Part shown: positions 12,791-22,458 of the stretch, piece by piece | Layout of the letters: every line of letters starts with the position of its first letter | How positions within the stretch are numbered: the first letter of the stretch is position 1 | Assembly: GCF_027887165.1 (NCBI RefSeq) | Contig: NC_077228.1 | Coordinates: 206,499,479 to 206,563,478 of the forward strand | Reading direction: 5' to 3' | From: Monodelphis domestica | Taxonomy: Eukaryota; Chordata; Mammalia; Didelphimorphia; Didelphidae | Length of the DNA: 64,000 bases | Program-made: the position numbers and the translations under genes | The notes under the pieces: model-generated | Database searches by the model: none | Told to the model about the DNA's origin: nothing | Seen by the model: only the letters and a program-made list of their open reading frames with translations

Positions 12791-12879
12791 CCACAGCCTT
12801 CCCCCCCTCCCCCTTCACATACTATTGTACAGAGCCGGAGAAAAATCACACCATTGAACAGACTTGAATTCATGGTACA

Positions 12880-14400
12880 GAATCTCAGCTGGGCCCTCGC
12901 TGCAGCCGGGCCCTTCTTTCAGACTTTCCCAGACCTTCTGGAGCAGGTATTCCAATCCACTTTGTCCTTCCTCAGACCTGCCGCAGCAGCCTCCAGCCAA
13001 CCTCATTTCAGCTGAGAGCATCGCCTTGTACTTGGCTGAAAAAAGATCCAGGCCACTGTCTAGGCTCTCTCCCTGCCTCTTCACTTCTCAGCCCTTCCTC
13101 CCCTTTCTCGGGGTCCCCTGCCCTCACTCTTTCCCTGTCTAACACAAACAGGGCACCCTGCTGCTTGCCAAAGCAAACCCCTCTGGTCCCCTCCAGCAGG
13201 ACCCCTTGGTTCCTGCGCTCTCCTTCAGCCTCGGGCTCTCCCTGCCTCCTGCCTGCTTTTCTTCTGGCTGCAAACATGGCCATGACTCCCCGCATCCTTT
13301 CCCGACTCGTCCCCAGGGATCTCTTCATGACCAAATTTAAGGACCTTTTCTCAATCCTTCTCCTTGACGCTGTCAGCTGCCCTCTTCTCCTGGATACTCT
13401 AGGAGGCTTCTCTAGGTTTTCAAGCCGTTTCTCTCCCAGCTCTCCTTCTGGGTAGCTGCCGGCTCCTTTGCTCCATTTCAGTCCCGGTTATTCCTTCCAT
13501 CCCCAAAGCTCTGTCCTGGGTCCCCTCCTCCTTTTCTCTCCACTCTGTTTCCTCAGTTATCTCATTCACTCCAGTGGATTCAGTGATCACCTCTGGTTTT
13601 AGGGTTATCAGATCTCTCTCTTTAGCCCTACTTTCTTTATGTTTCTAACTCCATTGGATAATCCTGGAGACATTTTAAACTCAACATGTACAAAACTGTA
13701 TTTATTATCTCTTCCCTCCTGAATTTTCCAGTTTTTTCTCTAGAAATCACCATCCATCCTCCCAGTCTTTGAGGTTCCCAAAATCACTCTCACTCAGTCC
13801 CTTACAAATATCCTGTCTGCGGCCAAATCCTAGCAATTCTGTCTTCATAACATCCCTCGTCTACCACCTAATCATCTTCCTGGTTCCAGCTCTGATCCCT
13901 CAGTAGCTTGGACTGTCATAAAAGCCAGCCGGTGGGGCCTCCTGCTTCAGGCATCTTCGCACTCTAGTCCATTCATCTGCCAAAGTGGTCTTCCAGCATG
14001 TCACCTCTTCCTCCTCCATTCAAAAGCCCAGTGACTCCCGCTCAGCTCCAGGATCAAAGAGAAAATCTCCCAAGACTTTCCACATCTTGGCCTCTTCCAA
14101 GTTTTCTTATACATCGCCTACATTTGGCCACACCGATGGTCTTCCCTGTCCCGGCACTCCATCTCCCTCCTGCCTCTGTCCTGGGTCCCTAGCAGTCCCA
14201 TAGCCCAGAAGGCTCTTCTCCCTCCCTCTGACTCCTGGCTTCTCTCAAGACTCAGCTCCAGTTCCACTCCGTGGGTCTTCCTCAGTGCCAGCACCTTCTC
14301 TTCAGGACTTAGGTCTGTCGAATAAATGCTTGGAGCTGTTTGCAAGTTGTCCCCCTATTTGAATGGGAACCCCTCGAGGGAGCACAAGGACTGTGTTGCC
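12880..14400 (-). mobile_element. L2-type LINE, antisense, long copy
   Basis: Plus strand carries antisense L2 landmarks in order: ctcaatccttctccttgacg and cttctcctggatactctagg (reverse-transcriptase region), aaactcaacatgtacaaaac, atcctagcaattctgtcttc, ctcaagactcagctccagtt near the 3' end, and a tail to about 14400. Confidence 0.7.
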
Positions 14401-14429
14401 GGAATGGCTTACTTCATTCTGCTTCAGTT

Positions 14430-14690
14430 TGAATCTTCCATTGTTTCTGGGAATTCCTTACACACAACATTTCTCCTGACACAACATGATTCCATTCCAT
14501 TCATATGCCCTTATTTGTTCCACCACCCCCTCCTCAGGGGAAATTGATTGGTTTATAGTATTTTTTTTTAAACACAAAAATGGCTTTTTCAAATGTCCTG
14601 GTTATATGGATGGGTTTTTTTCTCTTATTTTTCACTGGTTCAGAGTGTATGTGCCCACTAGCAAATGCGAATACTGAATCAAAGGTAATC
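14430..14690 (-). mobile_element. Old L1 fragment, antisense
   Basis: Weak but ordered similarity to antisense L1 ORF2/3' sequence: catatgcccttatttgttcc, a degraded ggttatatggatgggt stretch, and atgtgcccactagcaaatgc. Confidence 0.4.
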
Positions 14691-14805
14691 AACATCTAAT
14701 CACTTTACTCACATAATTTCTATAATTCTAATTAAACACAATTTTGACTTTTAACTTCTTGTATTGTATTTTCCATATATATGTATATTATATATATATA
14801 TATAT

Positions 14806-15030
14806 TTTAAGCCCTTACCTTCTGTCTTGGAATCAATGTGTTGGTTCCAAGGCAGAAGAGGAGTAAAGGCTAGGCAATGAGGGTTAAGTGACTTGCCCAG
14901 GGTCACACAGTAGGAAGGGTCTGAGGCCAATTTTTTTTTTAAACCCTCACCTTCCATCTTGGAGTCAATACTGTGTATTGGCTCCAAGGCAGAAGGAGTG
15001 GTAAGGGCTAGGCAATGAAGGTACTTAACT
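14806..15030 (-). mobile_element. Two tandem antisense SINE 3' parts
   Basis: Two copies of the SINE 3' half in a row (14806-14930 and 14936-15030), each starting with a cccttaccttctgtcttgga-like block. The second may continue at 15713-15726 (acctagctgcccc), on the far side of an inserted element. Confidence 0.65.
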
Positions 15031-15035
15031 CATAC

Positions 15036-15481
15036 CTTATAGTGAAGCTAGGTCTATTTTTAGATCTAATACAAAAAGCTGTTAAGTACCTGTAAGGGTT
15101 AAATTAATCACAAAAAGGTCAAGTAACTCACAAAAGGCAAACTTAACAAAGTAAGTGTGAAGTACTTTAGAAGATATAATCTAACCAGAGAAGGTAAGAA
15201 CTAAAGAGTGGTGAGAACTAAGAATGGGCAGTCCTGGAAGAAAGCATCTACTGTGATTGGTAAACGTAAAAAGTTAGGGGAGGTGACATAAGAGAAAATT
15301 CTCTTTAAAAGAAGGCTAAAAGTCAGTTCAAGAGATGATTATTCTGAACTCAGTTCAGGAGATTGAGTTCAGTAAAGGACAGGAACCCAGCTTGTAGATG
15401 GTCTCGTGGTGAGTGATAAGACTGACTCCCTTACCCTTTTAACTACTGCCTGGTTCAGCCTGAGCCAGAGCAGTTGAAGTT

Positions 15482-15575
<94 letters not shown>

Positions 15576-15705
15576 CCCCCCTTAATTCCTTCTCTCTATA
15601 TTAATTAAAGTCTCCATAATTCACAGCTGACTTGGGTATTTTATTATTTGGGAATTTTCCCTGGTGACCAATCATTTAGATTTAAGTCAAAACACTAAAA
15701 TTATC
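15036..15705. mobile_element. Probable solo LTR fossil inserted in a SINE
   Basis: About 670 bp between two SINE pieces. The 7-mer ctcatac occurs at both edges (15029-15035 and 15706-15712), a candidate target duplication. It contains a TC-rich tract (15486-15575) followed by ATTAAA (about 15603), and then sequence like an R/U5 end. No internal retroviral genes are present. Family not assigned; possibly another kind of insertion. Younger than the SINE it interrupts. Confidence 0.38.
15486..15575. repeat. (TC)n microsatellite
   Basis: About 43 uninterrupted TC units followed by a C-rich end. Confidence 0.95.
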
Positions 15706-16202
15706 CTCATACTACCTAGCTGCCCCCATATTGCTATATTTTTAACAACAGCAACAACCAGACTTCTTGCTAATTGGGGATCGATGCTTGAAAATCTTTT
15801 CTTTTGAGGGGAAAGGAAAGAAGAAAGGGTGGGATGAAGGAGGATAAGAAAGGAAAGAAGAGAGGGGGAAAAAAGGAAAGAGAAAGGGAAAGACAGGGTC
15901 AAGGGAAGCTGAGAGTTAAGCTTCATAGCGCATGGCCTCTAATTCAGGCTTAGAATTGACTAGTGAGTTCTTTTTTTTATTAAATAATTTGTTTATTGTA
16001 TTGTATTTACAAAGAAAACAGATGGTGCAGTCAAGTTAGAAAGACAAAAAATGTCTTTTCCTTCAGGGTTGTTGTATTGTTGCTTTTTATTGATGGCAAG
16101 TACAAATCCTTTTGTGAGCATTTTATGGCAATTTTGGCATAGAATGAGAGCTCAAGAGGGCAAGCAAAGGGGCACCTGGAAGTGAGTTAGATAGAGTGTC
16201 CT

Positions 16203-16225
16203 CCCCCCCCCCCCCCCCCCCCCCC
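16203..16225. repeat. C23 homopolymer
   Basis: Twenty-three consecutive C in a MAPT intron, followed by a pyrimidine tract with a (CT)n core at about 16306-16367. Confidence 0.92.
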
Positions 16226-16302
16226 GTGAAGCGAGTCAAATTCCCTTCTCCCTTCTCCTTTTCCCCCCTCTCTCTACCACTCCTTGTCCTCTCTTCTCCC
16301 TT

Positions 16303-16342
<40 letters not shown>

Positions 16343-16464
16343 CTCTCTCTCGCTCTCTCTCTCTCTCCTTTCTCTTTCTCCCTTCCTTTGTCTTTTTCTT
16401 CTCCCTCTCTTTAACAGTTATGGCGTGAATTTTCTTAAAATGATAAGCGTTTAAAAAAAATTAT

Positions 16465-16656
16465 GGAGGCAGCTGGGTGACTCAGTGGGTTGAAAGCCAG
16501 GCTTAGAGACGAGATCCTGGGTTCAAATGTGACCTCAGACACATCCTAGCTGGGTGATCCTAGCCAAGTCACTTAACCCCCATTGCCAAGCCCTTCCTGC
16601 TCTTCTGTCTTAGAACCAATACACAGTATGGATTCTAAGATAGAAGGAAAAGTTTT
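16465..16656 (+). mobile_element. tRNA-headed SINE with candidate target duplication
   Basis: Full-length copy (ggaggcagctgggtgactca to gatagaaggaaaagtttt) with aaaaaattat at both sides (16455-16464 and 16657-16666). The repeat is A-rich, so it is only suggestive. Confidence 0.8.
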
Positions 16657-16879
16657 AAAAAATTATTAACATGACTTGCCAATTTGTTCTTCTCAGAGGT
16701 AGTTCATGTTGTTCAGACCTTTCCTACAAAAACAATAGCTAAAAATAAACCTGGGGCTCAATATTTCCTGCTTAAACTCTCTAGGTCATCTGAATCCTCA
16801 CCCAGGATTCTGTGCACTCTACCCAGCTGTTGGCTTGAGGACCTCCTTTAGCTTTCCAGGGGCAGAAATGTTCATCCAT

Positions 16880-17060
16880 ACATATATCACTCTTAAGACT
16901 TACAAATTGTTTTCCTCAAAACAGCACATTAAGATGGGCAACACACATATTGTCTTCATCTTTCGGATGAGGAAAATGAAGCTGCAAGACGTTCAACAAC
17001 TTCCCCATGGCCTCTACAGCACGTCACAATCAGAGCCAAGATTTGAACCTAAGTAAATGG
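16880..17060. mobile_element. MIR-like remnant
   Basis: Degraded sequence of the type cttacaaattgttttcctca then atgaggaaaatgaagctgca and ccaagatttgaacctaag. Confidence 0.5.
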
Positions 17061-17419
17061 TTCTTTTTAATACCCAACCAAAGGACCACCCAAGTGGTCC
17101 CTGAAAGGCAGAGTTCAAGGAAATCTGTGGTCTGCAGTTCTTAAAATATCTTTTTGTGAAGAGAACTTTGCCAAAAAGTTCTACTTAGAAAGCCCAGATT
17201 CCTGCTGATAGGATATAAGAAAAAGCCTTTTCCAACACCCCCACCACCCCCATCCCACCTAAGAGAAATGAAAAGTGAAGACTTTTTCCCCTTCAGTTTT
17301 CTAGAACTGATACATTGGGCATACCTGCCCTTTCCTATGTCCCCACTGCCTTGCATCTGAAGGCCAGTTTGCCTGGCAGCCAAAGAGCCAGGAAACTTGG
17401 AAAATAGGAAATAAGGCAG

Positions 17420-17610
17420 TGAAAAAGAGTATTGGACCTGGGGGCAAAAGCCTTTATTGGTTGTGTGAACTTGGGCAAGCAATTTTTTTTCTCTTAGAAA
17501 CTTCAGTTTCCTCATCGTAAAATGGAATTAATCATACCTCTCCCAAGCATCTCATATGGTTCTTGTGAGATTCAGATATGGTAATGGATGCAAAATGATT
17601 TGCAAGACAT
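17420..17610 (+). mobile_element. MIR-type SINE
   Basis: gtgtgaacttgggcaagcaa then cttcagtttcctcatcgtaa and aaatggaattaatcatacct, the MIR core order. Confidence 0.65.
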
Positions 17611-17764
17611 GTATAATTATAAAATTATATTTTGTTATTTATATATAATTGTATGCTATAGTATATAATTATGTATTGTATTTTATATAATTATTTAGTA
17701 AAATTATATATAAGTCCATAGATAATGTAATAGTAGATCTATAATTCCATAGATACTATAATAA

Positions 17765-17990
17765 AAGATATCTAGAGAATAAAATAGAAAGGAAGGGAAA
17801 GAGATAGGAAGAAAGGGAAGAAAAGGAATGAAAGGAAAGGAAAAGAAAGGAAAAAAGAAGGGAGGGAAAGAGAGGAAGGAAGGAAGGAAGGAAGGAAGGA
17901 AGGAAGGAAGGAAGGAAGGAAGGAAGGAAGGAAGGAAGGAAGGAAGGAAGGAAGGAAGGAAGGAAGGAAGGAAGGAAAGGAAAGGAAATT
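17765..17990. repeat. Purine tract with (AAGG)n core
   Basis: About 28 tandem GGAA units (17873-17986) preceded by AAAGG-type purine sequence. Confidence 0.95.
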
Positions 17991-18054
17991 CTTGTAACAG
18001 ATATGCATAGTTGAGCAAAACAAATTCCCACATTAGCCATGTCTAAAAAAATAT

Positions 18055-18890
18055 GACTCATTCTGCACCCTAATCCATTGCCTCTGTTAAAAAATGGGAT
18101 AGGAATTACTTCTATCCTCTAGAACTCAAATGGTCATAAAGTTCCTCCAAATTCTTACAGCTTTTGAGGTTGGTTGTTTTTGCCATTTTATTCTTGTAGA
18201 AATTGTTCTCCTGGTTCTGCTCCCTTCACTCCATCAGTTCCTAAAAGGTTCCACGTCTTCTTGAAATCTTCTCCTTCCCCTACATCACATTCATACACAG
18301 GTTTGTTCAGCCATTTCCTCAATTGATGGGCCTCCCCTTAGTTTCCATTTGTTTGCAACCCCCCCACACACACACACACACAGCGCTGGAAACATTTGTT
18401 ATACCTGTCGGACCTTTCTTCTCTTTTGGGGGGCATAAGCCTAGCAGTGGTATACCTGGGTTAAAAGGCAGGCACTGTTCAGGAACATTTTGTGTTGCTT
18501 TCTAGAACATCTGACCCCATTTACAATGTTGCATCAACGTGCCTATTTTACTCCAATCCCTCCAATATTTGCCATTTCCTTTCTTTTATCATCTTCACCA
18601 ATCTAATGCAGAACCTCAGAATGACTTTACTGTGCATTTCTCTAGTTATTAGTGATTTGGAGCACTTTTCCCATGTGCCTATGGTTAGGATTTTCCAAAA
18701 CCTCAAGAATCAATCCCTCCATCCTCAAGACTGTATTTCATTAGAAGCAAATGATTTTCCCTGTTATTTTTCTATCTTTTCTACATATATACATCTACAC
18801 ATTCCTCTATAAATCAAATGATTTCTCTCTCATATAGCCATTCTTCCATCCTGCTCTTTTTTTTTTAGTGCAGTTTTTACTTTCTCATTT
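18055..18890 (-). mobile_element. L1 ORF2 C-terminal/3' fragment, antisense
   Basis: Plus strand shows antisense L1 landmarks: aattgttctcctggttctgc, gttcagccatttcctcaatt, gatgggcctccccttagttt, then ctaatgcagaacctcagaat and tgtgcatttctctagttatt. Includes a short CA tract (18365-18381). Confidence 0.65.
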
Positions 18891-18944
18891 AATACATTAG
18901 GGACTGACTTTTACATGATTTGTCAGCAAGATTGCCTCACAGTA

Positions 18945-19165
18945 GAGGCATTCCAGTGGCTAGAGAGTTGGTACTGAAGCCAGAAAGACCTGAATTCAAA
19001 TCCTCCCTCTGACATATTGGCCATGTCATCCTGGGCAAGTAGTTTAACCTTGCAGTATCCTTGGCAATTCTCTGAGACTTCAAAGTGTCAGCAAAAATGT
19101 TGACTTTGCATTGATGGAGGGAAAGTCCTCCTCTGGGGGAAGATTCCTATACCAATTAAATTATA
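18945..19165 (+). mobile_element. SINE of a second head type
   Basis: agtggctagagagttggtac, ctgaattcaaatcctccc and catcctgggcaagtagttta; the 3' part differs from the main SINE family. Confidence 0.6.
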
Positions 19166-19171
19166 AATCCT

Positions 19172-19421
19172 TGTTATTTTCAATTGCATCTCACTTTTGT
19201 GTGACCCCGTTTGGGGCTTTCTTGGCAGAGAGACTGGAGTGGTTTGCCATTTAACTTCTCAAGCTCGTTTGACAGTTGGATAAACTGAGGCAAACAGAGA
19301 TTAAGTGACATGTCCAGGGTCACACAGCTAGTAAGTGTCAGAGGGCAGACTTGATCAGGAAGACTTTTCTTCCTGACTCCAGGCCTAGCCCTGGAACCCC
19401 TGCACCATTTAGCTGCCCTCA
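19172..19421 (-). mobile_element. SINE with GACCCCATTTGGGG-type 3' part, antisense
   Basis: gtgaccccgtttggggcttt, tggagtggtttgccattt, aaactgaggcaaacagagat, gtccagggtcacacagctag, ending tttagctgccctc. Confidence 0.8.
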
Positions 19422-20039
19422 TATGCCCTAATCCTAAACCTATTGCCTCACAAATATATAGTAGAGGAAAAAATAAGCAGAACCACCATATTTGGAGTCT
19501 ATTCTCCTCCTCCATAACATTTTGAAAATGAACTTCTGTTCTAGACAGATGCTTCCCAGGGCTGTCATATCTCTGCACATCAGTAATGTCAAGTATTGGC
19601 TGGCTGAGGTGGTCGCTTAGCTCTCTGCCCCCCCTCATTTTGGTGACTGTTTTACATCAGCCACAATTCAGGGAAATCAATGGTGACTGTCTGTCTCAGG
19701 GACTCTCCTTGTTCCATTTGAGCAGCTTTGGTTAGAATTCTGGTTGCACGCTGTGTCTTCTCAGCCTTATCCTGCCCTCGTTTGGGGGTGATTTGGAGCT
19801 TGGCTTTCACCAGCCAGTGCTGTGACAGGCAGAGAGAGGCTCATTCAAAAATAACTCCCGTATCGGCAAATCGATTTCCTGTCTGTTAAAATATGGTCAG
19901 TTTCAGGTTTCTAGATTTTGTTCAATGCTGACTTTTTCCTTTTTGACTTGAAGTATTTATGGGGATTAGACTTCTGTGTAATTTATAAGCCTTTAGTATC
20001 TTTCATTCTTTATTCCTCAACCATATTTTATTTATTTGC

Positions 20040-20170
20040 TTTAAATCCTTAATCAATACTATGTCTTGGTTCCAAGGCGGAAGAGCGGTAAGGCCCTAGG
20101 CAATGGGGGCTAATTGACTTGCCCCGGGTCCCCCCAGCCAGGAAGTGTATGAGGTCGGATTTGAGCCTCA
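20040..20170 (-). mobile_element. tRNA-headed SINE 3' part, antisense
   Basis: ttggttccaaggcggaagag, ctaggcaatgggggctaatt, then a degraded cccagccaggaagtg. Confidence 0.75.
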
Positions 20171-21107
20171 ACCCTATTTTTCATTGTATTTTCTTCCAAT
20201 GTTTTCATCCAAGCCCACTTTAGCTTTGAAGCCTTCTAAGGATTAGGGTCTACATGGGCCCCGTGTGAAAGCTCCCAAAGCCTTTTCTAGAGTGTTTCTC
20301 TCCGCTTCTCCTGGTTTTTTTCCTGATCACCCTTGTTAGCTTGTGGACCACGAAATGAGGTTTTCTGTTACTTTGGGCCCAGGACTCAGCTACCTCTTCA
20401 ACCTCTGGATTTGCCTCTCTGAAGAGAATCTTTAGCCATCTTCCTTACGTTTTCCATCTTCATTTATAGAGAAAATGCCAAGATTTTATCCTGATTCAGT
20501 TCCTCCAGCAGGATGCCAGCCTATTCCAGCGCCTCACTCTTAGAGTCTCCACCATGACATGAACTTGAGCATTCTCCCAGCCCTTGGAGGATCACTGCCT
20601 CATCACTACAGATGGAGGAAGGGGCTGCCTAGGACTGAGGGCCATTGAAAGTTTCCTTTGTTTCATGGGGTTTAAGTATTCGGCACCAAATAGCCGTACT
20701 ACTGGCAAGGAGCCTCCCTATTCAGCTGGGCTGGTCTTTGGAAACTAAAGCCTTTCCATCCATCAAGTAGCGACACTGGGACCCATGCTGGGCCCGCAGT
20801 GTTTCCAGATCTTAGGGTTAATGCAAGATCCAAAGTGCTGTCGAAATGAGAGCTGTTATTAGCAATAAAACAGAATTAGAGAAATCCCTTCATTGTGCTC
20901 CCTATAGGCAGTTTAAAAAGAAAAAACTAAACAAACTTGGACTCTACTCGTTCAGAATTTGTAATAAATCAGCCGGTGCTGTCCTTTGCCAAAATTAGCC
21001 TGCTAAGTCAATTATGTGTTAGTCAGAGGGCAGGGGACATGTTTCACCCACTAAATGGGAAGGCATTCATTTTTCTAATATTTTTTAAATATTTGGTTAA
21101 TTTGTTG

Positions 21108-21325
21108 CCATTGTCATTTCCAGTCAGACTCGTGATCCCATTTGGGGTTTTCTTGGCAAAGATATTTGGAGTGGTTTGTCATTTCCTTCTCCAGCTCTCT
21201 TTGATGGATGAGGAAACTGAGGCAAATTGAGTTAAATGACTTACCCAGACTCACACTGCTAGGAAGTAGCTGAGGCCAGATTTGAATATAGGTCTTATGA
21301 CTCCACATGCAATGCCATGTGGCCT
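21108..21325 (-). mobile_element. SINE with GATCCCATTTGGGG-type 3' part, antisense
   Basis: gatcccatttggggttttct, gatgaggaaactgaggcaaa, gactcacactgctaggaagt. Confidence 0.78.
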
Positions 21326-21622
21326 TATCATGGCCTCTCTTTTGGAATTTCCCATTTTATTTCTTTCCTTTTTTTCCATGCTTCTGGAACATGGCGGCTC
21401 ACCCATCTCTCCTTAGTCCTCAAGTTTGAGAGGCCTCATGGCCCATTGTTGAAGAGAACCCTGAATTTGAAGTCAGAAGATGTGGTTTGAGTCCTGTTCT
21501 TGTATTTTTGACCCGGGTGATATTGGGTCAAGGTTACGTTTCCCCCCAATCCTGCCTCAGTCTTCCTTTGTCGATTCCTCCAGTTCCAAGTCCTCTGATT
21601 CCCTCCCCTCTTCTCCTTCTAG

Positions 21623-21838
<216 letters not shown>

Positions 21839-21863
21839 TCTTGCCCAGCAGTGTGGTAATCAT

Positions 21864-21946
21864 GGAGAGAGGAGAGAGAGAGAAAGAGAGAGAAAAAGAC
21901 AGAGAGAGAGAAAGAGAGAGAGAGAGAAAGGAAAAAAGAAAGAATA
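21864..21946 (+). repeat. GA-rich purine tract in MAPT 3' UTR
   Basis: About 83 nt almost purely of A and G, starting 25 nt after the stop codon; a C at 21900 is the only clear pyrimidine before the end. Human MAPT has a much shorter purine run at the same place (from memory), so this looks like lineage expansion of a conserved block. Confidence 0.9.
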
Positions 21947-22071
21947 ATTGTACAGCCCTTCTTCCTCTGTTCCTTTCCCAGCTGTTTCTCAAAGATTACC
22001 TAATTGGTTAATGATTTTACCTGCTGTTGGCCTCTTTGGCTTGAGCTCCAGGACCTCAAAATCTGATGGGA

Positions 22072-22077
22072 ATAAAA
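22072..22077 (+). promoter_or_regulatory. Candidate proximal MAPT poly(A) signal
   Basis: AATAAA 234 nt after the stop codon, inside a UTR stretch similar to human, and followed by U-rich sequence. Use at this point would give a very short 3' UTR. Tau is known to make short and long UTR mRNAs, but nothing here proves this signal is used. Confidence 0.35.
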
Positions 22078-22381
22078 GCAAATTTTGTCTTTACAAATTG
22101 AATTCTTGGGGCTGGCAGTCAGAATCAATTTAAAGAAAAATTCGAAAGGAAGTCACAGCCACGTCTTCAAGGCCAATTCGTTAAAATTATTACTCCCTCC
22201 CACACCCCACCCCCACCCTTAAGGTGGTGGGAAAAGGAATGCTATGAATGATGCTGCTGGTTGAGTTTTCAAGGAACTGGCCCAGTGCCCATGTTCCCAC
22301 CCCCACCCCATCCTGGCAGCAGCTGTGGGTTTGAAACCTGCCTTACCCAGAGATTCACAGAGACCCCAGACCATATTATGT

Positions 22382-22458
22382 CAGAGAGATAGAGAGAGAG
22401 GGAGAGAGAGAGAGAGAGGGAGAGGGAGAGAAGAGAGAGAGGGAAGGAAGGAGTGGGG
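22382..22458 (+). repeat. Second GA-rich tract in MAPT 3' UTR
   Basis: Interrupted (GA)n/(GGGA)n purine tract, roughly 75 nt. Confidence 0.9.

Larger units (their letters stand above)
6704..21622 (+). other. MAPT: MAPT intron between R4 exon and terminal exon
   Basis: A 14.9-kb intron, GT at 6704 and AG at 21621-21622. Contents in order: inverted-repeat element (7477-7654); an L3/CR1-type LINE (about 8950-11735) split by two SINEs; compound microsatellite (11742-12010); SINE and L1 tail (12400-12790); long antisense L2 (about 12880-14400); an old L1 piece (14430-14690); SINEs and a probable LTR (14806-15726); poly-C and TC tracts; a SINE (16465-16656); MIR pieces; an AAGG tract; an antisense L1 (18055-18890); three more SINEs; and further MIR remnants. 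I see nothing recognisable in 6704-7476, 7655-8900, 15730-16200, 19640-20030 or 20180-21090. Confidence 0.9.

Noticed and set aside
17704-18061. Three overlapping minus frames of repeated FLPS residues
   Set aside because: Translation of the AAGG tract.
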